Of a DNA stretch of 64,000 bases, positions 26,366 through 34,490 are shown piece after piece; position 1 is the first letter of the stretch; each line of letters begins with the position of its first letter. The notes beneath the pieces were generated by a model. It was not told where the DNA came from and did not search any database. It was given only the letters and a program-made list of their open reading frames with translations. Source of the DNA: a bacterium (GTDB taxonomy: Bacteria > Armatimonadota > Zipacnadia > Zipacnadales > UBA11051); the NCBI GenBank assembly GCA_021372615.1, contig JAJFUB010000151.1, positions 1 to 64,000 of the forward strand, read 5' to 3'. The translations under genes were made by a program, and so were the position numbers.

Positions 26366-29300
26366 ATGGCCGCTCGCGCCGCCCTCGCCTTGCTACTGCT
26401 CTGCGCCGCCGTGCCTGTCCGCGCTGCTGACCGACCGCTCTCCGTGCTGTTCCTCCATGGCGCCGTGAGCTCCCGGCCCCTGGGCGAAAGCAACCTCTTC
26501 ACGCGCCGCGGCTTCCTCCCGGACGAGAAGCTTCTGGCGCAGTTGGAGGCCGCGCAGATCACCTGGGGCGCCGAGAGCTTCTCCACGCAACTCTCCTGGG
26601 ACTTCCTCAAGCAGTTCAACGCCATCGTGATGCTCGACTTCCCCATCGTCGAGAAGCACGCCGACCTGAAGGCCGCCATCGCCGAGAAGGAGCAGCTCCT
26701 CGCCCGCTTCGTGGCCGAGGGGGGCGGGCTCATGCTCACGGGCAACACCGAGTACGGCATGTGGGCCCTGGAGCGCGACTTCGAGGAGATGGACCGCTTC
26801 CTCAAGCCCTACGGGGCGCAAGTCCTCCACGAGCAGGTGGCCGAGAACAGCCCTGCCCTGGTCTTGCCGACCATGGGCATCAGCGCCCTGGGCTGGACCG
26901 GCAATGTCGTCAAGCACCCGCTCACCGAGGGTGTGCGCGGCCTGCTCTACCCGACCGACCACGCCTGGTCCTACTGGACGCACCCCCTGCAGGTCGGGCC
27001 GGGCTGGGAGGTGCTGGTGAAGGGTTCCCCGAGCGCCTCGACCTTCACCCAACCCCTGGGTGGCGCTACCAGCGCCGTCGAAGCGCCGAAGACCGCGGGG
27101 ACCTACCAGTCCGAACCGCCCCTGGTAGCCGTCCGCAACCTCCGCGTGCGCGCGAACGTCCCGGACGCGCCGAAGGGCCGGCTCGCCCTGTGGCCCACCG
27201 TCCCCTCCGCCTTCATCATTGACGGCTACCACGCCTTCTGGGGCGGGGGCATCATCATGGACGGCACGAAGGCCGACCGCCCCTCCGATGCCTCCCGCCT
27301 GCTGCTGAGCCTGATCCGCTGGCTGGGCGAGCCCTCCGCCGCCACGTTCGGGGGCTACCAGCCCCCGCCGGAGAAGGGCGTCGGGGACGAGCCGGGGATG
27401 CAGCAGGTGGACTGGGACAAGGTCAAGATCGAGGGCAAGAGCCAGCCCCACTGCTGGCGCGGCCTGATCGGCATGCGCTCGAACCTCTCCGACGGCGCGG
27501 CCGCCCCGTCCGACATGATTGCCGCCGCCCGGGCCGCCGGCTACCACTTCGCGGCCTTCACCGACGACCTGGACAAGCTCACTGCCGACAAGCTCGAGGC
27601 CATGAAGCAGGCGTGCCTTGGCCAGTCCGGCCCGGACTTCCAGGCCTTCCCCGGCTTCACCTATCGCGACCAGTCCGGCAACCGCTGGTGCGTCTTCGGC
27701 CGGCAGATTCACTGGCCGAAGGACGAGTGGTGGAGCAAGTCGGCCCAAGGCGCGATCGGGATCAACAACTTCATCTTCCGCGGCTTCCAGTTCGCCCCGC
27801 TCATCATGCTCCCCGGCGACGCCGAGCCGCCCTGGCTGCAGGGCAACTTCAAGGGGATTGCTGTCCGTGAGTACGACGCCGGGAAGCTGCGACGCGACAG
27901 CCAGGATGTGTACATGAGGCTGCAGAAGCACGGCTTCGATCTCTTCCCGGTAGCCGTGCACCGGGTCGGCTCCCCGGCCGACATCCAGGCCGCCGCGGCC
28001 GCCCCCCTGCAGACCTATGTGCCGTGGTGGGAACTCACCGATGTCATCAGCGGCCTGTCCGGCAACGTCGCTACTTACCAGGGCCGCTACGTCTTCCACC
28101 GCCCCTCCTTCGTCTCCGGCGGGCCGCTCATCGAGGACTACCGCGTCTACAACTTCGGCTCGGCTGACCTGGCCCTCCCGCACAACGACCGCTACCGCCT
28201 GCACCTGCAGGTCAGCAGTCAGGTGGGTCTCCGGGAGATCGCCCTCTGCGACGGTCCGACGCTCTGGCGACGGGTGCTGCTGCGCGGGGAGAAGACCTGG
28301 ACCGGCGAGTTTGAGGGCTACCAGGACCGCAACCGGCACTTCCTCGCCCTCGTCACCGACACCGCCGGGAACCAGGCAATCAGCGCGGACCGCTGGACCT
28401 GCATCCAGGATGTCGGCCTCGTCCGCTGCACCGACAACCTCAACACCTACACCTCCGGCAAGTTCAAGGCCGTCAACGTCTTCGCCCCGCGTGGCCTGGA
28501 GAGCTACATTGACCAGCAGGCCGGCAGCTTCGTCCCATTCCCCTTCCTGGGTGTCCCCGACACCGAGCGCCCCGCCGTGGACCAACAGATCACGGTCAAC
28601 AGCCGCTTCGGCACCGTGAAGGATGACGTGATCGAGCACCACTATGCCGCAACGGCCTCAGCCAACTGGAACCGGACCGACGCTCCCGAGTGCGCCGAGC
28701 CCCAGACCACCATCCGCGGTCGGACCCGCACCACCATGTTCGCCAACCGCGCCGACGGCCCGTCCGTCTACCTCGTCGAGGGCGATTACCGCCTCCTCCG
28801 GGACATGGACCTGCCGCGCGGCAACATCCCCATCTACCGCGCCCCCTGGCTCACCGATGCCGACGGGCTGTATGTCTCCCGCGTCAACGCTCCCGGCTGG
28901 GCCGGCAAGCTCAACGCGCGCCGGAGCCACGTCTTCGGTCCGCTGGAGGGCCTTGAGTACGTCGCGCAGTTCGCTCCCCTCGGCGGCTCCCGCGCGCTCA
29001 TCCCGTTGCAGCCCGGCCTGTCCTACGAGGGCATCTTCAACGGCGAGCGCTGCTACCTGGCCGCCAACCTGGACGTGCCCGCGAAGAAGTTGACCCGGGG
29101 CCAACCGGTGCAGTACCGCTATGCGGCCGTGTGGGACACCGTCGGCGGCAAGCCCGACACCAGCTTCGTCGAGGACGTCTACCAGGCCCTGGGCCTGCGC
29201 GGGAAGCCCGCCTACACGGTCAAGCCCACCCACGGCCAGGTGCTGGACACGAAGCTTGCGCTGCGCCTGCAGGCCGAGGGCGGCGGCTTCGCGGGCACGA

Positions 29301-29758
29301 TCACGCAGGCCCGGCTGCCCCTGGACCTGCCGGTGTACATCACCGGCCTCAACGACCGTTGGCCCGCCGGGATCCTCTACAAGGGCAAGCACGCGCTCTA
29401 CCTCCCTGTCTGGAAGATGAACCGGGCCGGCGACCGCTGGTCGGTACGCGAGCAGCGCACGCTCGACAACGAGTTGCGCCGCTTCCCGGTGCTGGACGGT
29501 GTCGGCCTGCTGCAGGTGGACACCGAACTCGGCGACCGCGACCTGTACGTCGGCAACCTGCTCGTGTGCGACCAGCCGGAGGTCTTCCTCGAACTCGAAG
29601 ACGCCCGCCCGGGCAAGCAGGTCATCATGGTCAACAACCCGACCGACCGCGACCTGACCGTCACGGTGCAGGCCGGACCGGGCTTCGACCTGTTGGCAGG
29701 GCTCCGCAAGACGCTGGCAGTGAAAGCCGGCGAGGTCGTGCGCTTCGCACGGCAGTGA
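26366..29758 (+). CDS. Very large secreted protein with GATase-like and PHP-like domains
   Basis: A 1130-residue exported protein; signal peptide 1-21 (ending PVRAAD). Residues about 25-335 look like a class I glutamine-amidotransferase-like (ThuA or beta-galactosidase-trimerisation type) fold, with FVAEGGGLMLTGNTEYG. Residues about 365-600 resemble a PHP-type amidohydrolase barrel, with MRSNLSDGAAAPSDMIAAA and HFAAFTDD at the positions of the first motifs. However, the first metal-binding HxH appears as RSN, so activity is doubtful. The rest is beta-rich with no family I recognise. The ATG follows GGAGGTGCCGCC and begins the signal peptide. Closest in context to the other secreted carbohydrate-related proteins. 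Confidence 0.6.
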   Translation: MAARAALALLLLCAAVPVRAADRPLSVLFLHGAVSSRPLGESNLFTRRGFLPDEKLLAQLEAAQITWGAESFSTQLSWDFLKQFNAIVMLDFPIVEKHADLKAAIAEKEQLLARFVAEGGGLMLTGNTEYGMWALERDFEEMDRFLKPYGAQVLHEQVAENSPALVLPTMGISALGWTGNVVKHPLTEGVRGLLYPTDHAWSYWTHPLQVGPGWEVLVKGSPSASTFTQPLGGATSAVEAPKTAGTYQSEPPLVAVRNLRVRANVPDAPKGRLALWPTVPSAFIIDGYHAFWGGGIIMDGTKADRPSDASRLLLSLIRWLGEPSAATFGGYQPPPEKGVGDEPGMQQVDWDKVKIEGKSQPHCWRGLIGMRSNLSDGAAAPSDMIAAARAAGYHFAAFTDDLDKLTADKLEAMKQACLGQSGPDFQAFPGFTYRDQSGNRWCVFGRQIHWPKDEWWSKSAQGAIGINNFIFRGFQFAPLIMLPGDAEPPWLQGNFKGIAVREYDAGKLRRDSQDVYMRLQKHGFDLFPVAVHRVGSPADIQAAAAAPLQTYVPWWELTDVISGLSGNVATYQGRYVFHRPSFVSGGPLIEDYRVYNFGSADLALPHNDRYRLHLQVSSQVGLREIALCDGPTLWRRVLLRGEKTWTGEFEGYQDRNRHFLALVTDTAGNQAISADRWTCIQDVGLVRCTDNLNTYTSGKFKAVNVFAPRGLESYIDQQAGSFVPFPFLGVPDTERPAVDQQITVNSRFGTVKDDVIEHHYAATASANWNRTDAPECAEPQTTIRGRTRTTMFANRADGPSVYLVEGDYRLLRDMDLPRGNIPIYRAPWLTDADGLYVSRVNAPGWAGKLNARRSHVFGPLEGLEYVAQFAPLGGSRALIPLQPGLSYEGIFNGERCYLAANLDVPAKKLTRGQPVQYRYAAVWDTVGGKPDTSFVEDVYQALGLRGKPAYTVKPTHGQVLDTKLALRLQAEGGGFAGTITQARLPLDLPVYITGLNDRWPAGILYKGKHALYLPVWKMNRAGDRWSVREQRTLDNELRRFPVLDGVGLLQVDTELGDRDLYVGNLLVCDQPEVFLELEDARPGKQVIMVNNPTDRDLTVTVQAGPGFDLLAGLRKTLAVKAGEVVRFARQ

Positions 29759-29803
29759 CACCCGAGGAGCACCCGATGGGAGCCGTGATAGGGGGCTTAC
29801 TAC

Positions 29804-31798
29804 GTGCCAGCTCACCACGTCTGTAGCTTTGGCGACTTCCTGCAACAGGACCACCAACTGATCCTGGGAGCACTCACGGCCGGCAACGCGACAGCGGGAT
29901 TTGACGGGCGTCGCAGTCAGGTCTCTGCGTGGCAACTGACTCTGGACGTACTCCGGGAAGCCGTAGCACGAGTGCTGCAGGATGCAGATTGCGCCTCATG
30001 GGCGCTGCTGTTCGAGTACGAGATACCACTGCGGCAGAAGCGGCCGGACGTCGTTGTGCTGGCTCACGATTTGGTCTTCGTTCTCGAGTTCAAGACTGGG
30101 GCCGCTACCCATAGCCTTGCAGACCAGCGGCAGGTGGAAGCCTACTGCCTGGACCTCCGCGACTTCCACGCCGAGAGCCACAGCCGCACGATCATCCCTG
30201 TGCTGGTCGCTTGCCAGGCCGGCAGCGGGGCCGAACTCCCGCCTCCCCGGCCGGAACCAGTCCAGGGCGTCGTTTCCGCTGCCTCAGCGGACCTTGGGCC
30301 ACTGCTGTTGGCTGCGTTCGCGGTGTACCATCAACCAGCCGCGCCGCCCGTTGACCCCGAGCGGTGGAACACCTCAGCCTATCGCCCGGTGCCCACGATC
30401 CTCCAGGCTGCGGAGGCGCTCTATGCTGGCCACAGCGTCCGTGAGATCTCCCGTGCTCACGCCGCCAATCTCACGCGAACGGCTGACTACCTACTGCAGA
30501 CCATCCAGGCGTGCGCCGAGAAGCACCAGAAGCGCATCTGCTTCGTGACTGGTATCCCCGGAGCCGGCAAGACACTCTCCGGGCTCAACCTTGTGCACGC
30601 GCCGGAACTGAGTACGCGTGGCGCAGGCACGGCAACGTTCCTGTCCGGGAACGGGCCTCTGGTCCAGATCATGCGCGAAGCCCTTGCTCGTGATGAACGT
30701 GAGCGGACCGGTACCGGCCTCGGCGAGACGCGCAGGCGAGTCAGCACGTTCATCCAGAATGTCCACCACTTCATGAGGCAATACACTCAGGACAGCCCCA
30801 CGGAGGTGCCCTATCACCGGGTCGTCGTCTTCGACGAGGCTCAGCGGGCGTGGAATGCCGAGCAGGCGGCCCGGAAGTTCGGACGGGCTGACTCGGAACC
30901 GATGGAGATGCTCAGCGTGATGGACCGGCATCGGGACTGGGCCATCATTGTGGCTCTGGTCGGCGGCGGGCAGGAGATCAACACCGGTGAAGCTGGGTTG
31001 GCCGAGTGGGGCCGGGCGCTAGCTGCGTCCTTTCCTCACTGGCACGTTGCGGTGTCGCCGGAGGCACTGCACGGCGGCGAAAGCATCGCCGGGACCGCCC
31101 TCTTCCCCGATGGCGTGCCCGGGGGCTTGGCTGTGGACACCGAGCCGGCGCTGCATCTCGACGTGTCCCTTCGTTCGTGGCGGGCAGAAGCCCTTACCAG
31201 TTGGGTCAACGCGCTGCTGGTAGGCGACAGCACGCGAGCCCGAGGGCTCATGGGCCAAATGGCTGACTTCCCCGTTGCCGTGACCCGTTCTCTGGCGGAG
31301 GCCCGTGGGTGGCTCCGTAGCGTGACCCGCGGAGACCGCCGCTGCGGACTGATCGCGAGTTCCCGAGCCGTTCGCCTGCGTGCCTACGGACTCGAGCTCT
31401 CCTCCGGGTTCACCCGCGGCTACCCGTTCTGCGACTGGTGGCTGGCCCCGGCTGATGACGTTCGGTCGTCGTACCAACTCGAAGTGCCGGCTAGCGAGTT
31501 TGAGTGCCAGGGCCTGGAGCTAGACTGGACGGGGCTGTGCTGGGGGAATGATCTCGTCTGGCGGGGTGGTCAGTCCTGGGACTACCGCAGGTTCTCCGGA
31601 AGCCGATGGCAGTCCGTCCGTGACCCGATGGCACGCGATTACCTGCGCAACACCTACCGTGTACTGCTGACGAGGGCGCGCGAGGGACTGATCATCTGGG
31701 TTCCTCGCGGCAATCCAGACGATGCCACCATCCCGCCTCACGATTTCGACTCCACGGTGGACTACCTCACGGCATGCGGAGCGCAGTTGCTGAGATGA
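29804..31798 (+). CDS. Nuclease-helicase fusion, DUF2075-like
   Basis: A 664-residue cytoplasmic protein. The N-terminal region (about 60-140) has Glu71, Asp82 (RPDVVVL), Glu95 and Lys97 (LEFK) and a following Gln, the pattern of a PD-(D/E)xK nuclease. Residues about 240-640 are an SF1-like helicase/ATPase of the DUF2075 type. It has Walker A GIPGAGKT (250-257), Walker B VVVFDEAQ (340-347), GGGQEIN (motif III), the FECQGLELDW block (motif V) and NTYRVLLTRAREG (motif VI). This is probably a DNA- or RNA-acting enzyme of a defence or repair type, acting alone since neither neighbour is related. The GTG start follows AGGGGGCTTACTAC. It differs from the flanking secreted-protein genes in kind and may be an acquired gene. 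Confidence 0.75.
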   Translation: MPAHHVCSFGDFLQQDHQLILGALTAGNATAGFDGRRSQVSAWQLTLDVLREAVARVLQDADCASWALLFEYEIPLRQKRPDVVVLAHDLVFVLEFKTGAATHSLADQRQVEAYCLDLRDFHAESHSRTIIPVLVACQAGSGAELPPPRPEPVQGVVSAASADLGPLLLAAFAVYHQPAAPPVDPERWNTSAYRPVPTILQAAEALYAGHSVREISRAHAANLTRTADYLLQTIQACAEKHQKRICFVTGIPGAGKTLSGLNLVHAPELSTRGAGTATFLSGNGPLVQIMREALARDERERTGTGLGETRRRVSTFIQNVHHFMRQYTQDSPTEVPYHRVVVFDEAQRAWNAEQAARKFGRADSEPMEMLSVMDRHRDWAIIVALVGGGQEINTGEAGLAEWGRALAASFPHWHVAVSPEALHGGESIAGTALFPDGVPGGLAVDTEPALHLDVSLRSWRAEALTSWVNALLVGDSTRARGLMGQMADFPVAVTRSLAEARGWLRSVTRGDRRCGLIASSRAVRLRAYGLELSSGFTRGYPFCDWWLAPADDVRSSYQLEVPASEFECQGLELDWTGLCWGNDLVWRGGQSWDYRRFSGSRWQSVRDPMARDYLRNTYRVLLTRAREGLIIWVPRGNPDDATIPPHDFDSTVDYLTACGAQLLR

Positions 31799-31834
31799 GC
31801 ATGGAACGCCGCGGGCCCGACAGGAGAAGCACCA

Positions 31835-32269
31835 GTGACGATGGCGAGTCGACGTACGGGCATGACGCTGATCGAACTGCTGGGCTGCAGTGTGCTACTG
31901 GCCGTGGGGCTGGCGGTGGCTGTTGCCGCCGGGAAGCACTACGGGTGGCTCGGGGCCGTCGTCGGCTTCCTCGTGGGCTTCGTGGGCGCGTATCTGCTCC
32001 TGTTCCTGCTCGTGGCCATCGCGGAGATGCTGTGGCTGGGAGGCCCCAAGTACCCCCCGTGCCACAACGGCTGCTGCAAATGGCGCGAGCGGTCTTGGGG
32101 CGACTACGAGATCAAGAACGCAGACGGGGACATGGTACTGCGCTGCCGTTGCGGCCGGGACTACGACCAGCGGGGGCGGCGGTTCATGGAGCGGCTCCCC
32201 GACGGAACGTTCAAGCCGTACATGGTCCACCGGCCCTTCCGGGGCTGGTTCCTCGACCCCGACGCCTGA
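31835..32269 (+). CDS. Membrane protein with pilin-like leader and cysteine cluster
   Basis: A 144-residue protein of a kind I do not recognise. It begins MTMASRRTGMTLIELLGCSV, which resembles a prepilin leader: a basic stretch, Gly, then a hydrophobic run with Glu at +5. However, the hydrophobic part continues as two or three membrane segments (about 10-30, 36-62), unlike a pilin. A soluble tail holds four cysteines in CHNGCC and CRCG, a likely zinc site. The GTG at 31835 follows CAGGAGAAGCACCA. The gene lies 36 bases after the nuclease-helicase, so co-expression is possible. Role unknown. Confidence 0.6.
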   Translation: MTMASRRTGMTLIELLGCSVLLAVGLAVAVAAGKHYGWLGAVVGFLVGFVGAYLLLFLLVAIAEMLWLGGPKYPPCHNGCCKWRERSWGDYEIKNADGDMVLRCRCGRDYDQRGRRFMERLPDGTFKPYMVHRPFRGWFLDPDA

Positions 32270-32379
32270 GTCTCGTTCGCCCCCTCAGCGGTCCGTCCAT
32301 GACTCGGGCCGGTCACATCCCTGCCGGATGGGAGCCAGCGCGGGAGGTCATGCCCCGGCCGGCGGCCAATAGAGCGGCC

Positions 32380-33198
32380 ATGATCTCCATCGCCACCGAT
32401 TTCCAACAAGGCACCGGCAACCCGTACCCGCATCTACAGGCCATATCCGCCGCCGGCTTCACCCACATCCACTGGTGCCACCAGTGGAACACTGACTTCC
32501 TGTACTCCACCCCCGAGATCAACCAGATCCGCGACTGGCTGGCCGAACTGAACCTGCAGCTCACTGATCTCCACGCCTCGGCGGGGTCCGAGAAGAACTG
32601 GACCTCGGCCCTGGAATACGAGCGTCTCTCCGGCGTGGAGCTGGTCGCCAACCGTCTGGAGATGGTCGCGCGCCTCGGCAGCGACGTGGCCGTGCTCCAC
32701 ATCCCCCTCGAGCCCGAGGACGAGCCTGCCCGAACGGCGTACTGGGACCGCGTGCGACGCTCGCTCGATGCCCTCCAGGCCTGCAGCCGGGCCACGGGCG
32801 TCCGCGTGGCGCTGGAGAACGGCGGCACGCCCCAGAGTTGGCACCCCATCCTCAAGGTCTTCGCCGACTATGGTCCGGACTTCGTCGGGCTCTGCTATGA
32901 CTCCGGCCACGGGAACATGTCCGGCGACGGGCTGGACCAGCTCGGCGCCCACGCGAACCGCCTCATCGCCGTGCATCTGCACGACAACGACGGCTCCACC
33001 GACCAACACGCGTTGCCGTTCATGGGCACGGTGGACTGGGACCGGCTGACGAAGCTCATCGCCGCCTCCAGCTACGGCAAGTGGATCAACCTCGAGCTAT
33101 CGCAGGCGCGCTCGGGCTATGAGGACACCACCGCCTTCTTGCGCGACGCGTTCAGCATCGCGAATCGCCTCACCGCGGCCGTCGCCACCGCCGGCTAG
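32380..33198 (+). CDS. Sugar isomerase/epimerase (xylose isomerase-like TIM barrel)
   Basis: A 272-residue enzyme of the sugar phosphate isomerase/epimerase family (AP-endonuclease-2-like fold). The metal and substrate residues expected of the family are present: Glu146 in VALENGG, Asp174 and His177 in CYDSGHGNM, His199 and His201 in VHLHDND, and Glu239 in INLEL. Members interconvert keto- and aldo-sugars or inositol derivatives. Two Gfo/Idh/MocA oxidoreductases follow on the same strand, the usual partners in 3-keto-sugar or inositol breakdown. The start at 32380 gives the normal family N-terminus (MISIATDF). Upstream in-frame ATGs at 32299 and 32350 would add an unrelated stretch. No clear ribosome site is visible. 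Confidence 0.85.
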   Translation: MISIATDFQQGTGNPYPHLQAISAAGFTHIHWCHQWNTDFLYSTPEINQIRDWLAELNLQLTDLHASAGSEKNWTSALEYERLSGVELVANRLEMVARLGSDVAVLHIPLEPEDEPARTAYWDRVRRSLDALQACSRATGVRVALENGGTPQSWHPILKVFADYGPDFVGLCYDSGHGNMSGDGLDQLGAHANRLIAVHLHDNDGSTDQHALPFMGTVDWDRLTKLIAASSYGKWINLELSQARSGYEDTTAFLRDAFSIANRLTAAVATAG

Positions 33199-33225
33199 GC
33201 TGAACGAGTTCGCGTCAGAACAGGC

Positions 33226-33314
33226 GGCGGGTGGCGCGCCGTGTGCGCCGGGCCCCGCCGCCTCGGTAGCGCAGGCCGCTGGCGGGGCCCGTCGCACACG
33301 ACGCGACACCCGCC
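33226..33314. repeat. Long inverted repeat, 34-bp arms (family C)
   Basis: Left arm 33226-33259 and right arm 33281-33314 are complementary at 31 of 34 positions, with a 21-base loop. The arms match the fragment at 1-30, and looser copies are at 52231-52288 and 53433-53470. It fills the 212-base gap between the isomerase and the next oxidoreductase gene and could form a cruciform in DNA or a stable hairpin in the transcript. No transposase is nearby. Confidence 0.85.
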
Positions 33315-33410
33315 AGCTTGCTTCGGCTATCACACGAACTTGCCCAACCCGGATGTGCCACGCGGCTACGGCCGAACGCAGACCGACGCACCAGAAAGGG
33401 AGCAATGCAG

Positions 33411-34445
33411 ATGGCCACCCCGAAGTTGCGCTGTGCGCTGATCGGCTGTGGCGGCATGTCCGCCGGCCACGCCATGGGCTACAACAACCACCCGCAATGT
33501 GAGATCGTGGCAGTCGCCGACATCGCCGAGGACAAGGCGAAGGCCCGGGCACAGTCCCACGCCCCGAACGCCGCGATCTACACCGACTACGCCAAGATGC
33601 TGAAGGCCGAGCAGCCCGACATCGTCAGCATCTGCCTGTGGCCGCACCTGCACGGTCCCGCCGTGTTCGCCAGCGTTCGCGCCGGCGTGCGGGCGGTCCA
33701 CTGCGAGAAGCCCATGGCCCCGACGTGGGGCGAGGCGCAGAAGATGGCCGCCGCCTGTGACAAGGCCGGCATCCAACTCACCTTCGGCCACCAGCGCCGC
33801 TTCCTGCCCGCCTTCCGCCAGGCGAAGGAGCTGGCCGCGGCCGGCGCCATCGGCGACCTGAAGCGTATCGAGGGCGCTTGCAGCAACATGATTGACTGGG
33901 GCACCCACTGGCTGGACATGATGTTCTTCCTGAACAACGAGACCCCGGCGGTCTGGGTGCTGGGCCAGATCTCGGCCACCGAGTGGCGCGAAGTCTTCGG
34001 CCTGCCGCTGGAGACCCAGGCCCTCTGCGAGGTCCTGTTCGCCAACGGCGTGCGCGGGATGCTCTACACGGGCACGGACAACGACATCGGCTGCACCATG
34101 CGGCTGATGGGCACCGACGGTCTGATCGAGTTGCGCGAGGGCGAGCAGCCTCTGTGGGTGCGCGGCAAGGGCGACAGCAAGTGGAAGACCCCGAAGGTGG
34201 CCGGCCGCCTCCACGGTAGCGAGGCCGTCGCGGCGGGCGTGTGCGATGTGGCCGACGCGCTGCTCACCGGGCGCGAGCCTGAGTTGGCCGCCCGCAAGGC
34301 CCTGCAGGCCACCGAGGTCATCTTCGCGACCTACGAGTCCAGCCGCCGCCGCGGCCGCGTAGACCTGCCGCTCAAGCAGAAGGACTCGGCCTACCTGACC
34401 ATGCTCGAGACCGGCGACCTCAAGCCCAGGCGCGTGAAGAAGTAG
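33411..34445 (+). CDS. Gfo/Idh/MocA-family oxidoreductase
   Basis: A 344-residue NAD(P)-dependent oxidoreductase. The dinucleotide-binding loop LIGCGGMSAGHA (about 10-21) and the EKP motif (99-101, HCEKPMAPT) with its catalytic lysine are both intact. The C-terminal half has the usual substrate domain, with WGTHWLDMMFFLN carrying the His expected in the active site. The start at 33411 follows AGGGAG by 8 bases; an ATG two codons upstream lies too close to that site. It forms a cluster with the isomerase before it and the oxidoreductase after it. Likely oxidises a sugar or inositol; substrate not determined. Confidence 0.9.
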   Translation: MATPKLRCALIGCGGMSAGHAMGYNNHPQCEIVAVADIAEDKAKARAQSHAPNAAIYTDYAKMLKAEQPDIVSICLWPHLHGPAVFASVRAGVRAVHCEKPMAPTWGEAQKMAAACDKAGIQLTFGHQRRFLPAFRQAKELAAAGAIGDLKRIEGACSNMIDWGTHWLDMMFFLNNETPAVWVLGQISATEWREVFGLPLETQALCEVLFANGVRGMLYTGTDNDIGCTMRLMGTDGLIELREGEQPLWVRGKGDSKWKTPKVAGRLHGSEAVAAGVCDVADALLTGREPELAARKALQATEVIFATYESSRRRGRVDLPLKQKDSAYLTMLETGDLKPRRVKK

Positions 34446-34490
34446 GACCCGCGGTCCGCACCGGCGGGCTGACACCAGGAGGGTATCGCC

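Noticed and set aside
26393-28642. Long open frame (749 codons) on the minus strand
   Set aside because: Shadow of the secreted GATase/PHP-like gene; low-complexity composition.
34446-34458. Small GGACC-CGC-GGTCC hairpin considered as a terminator
   Set aside because: Only 5 bp, no T-run, and the downstream gene has the same direction and related function.
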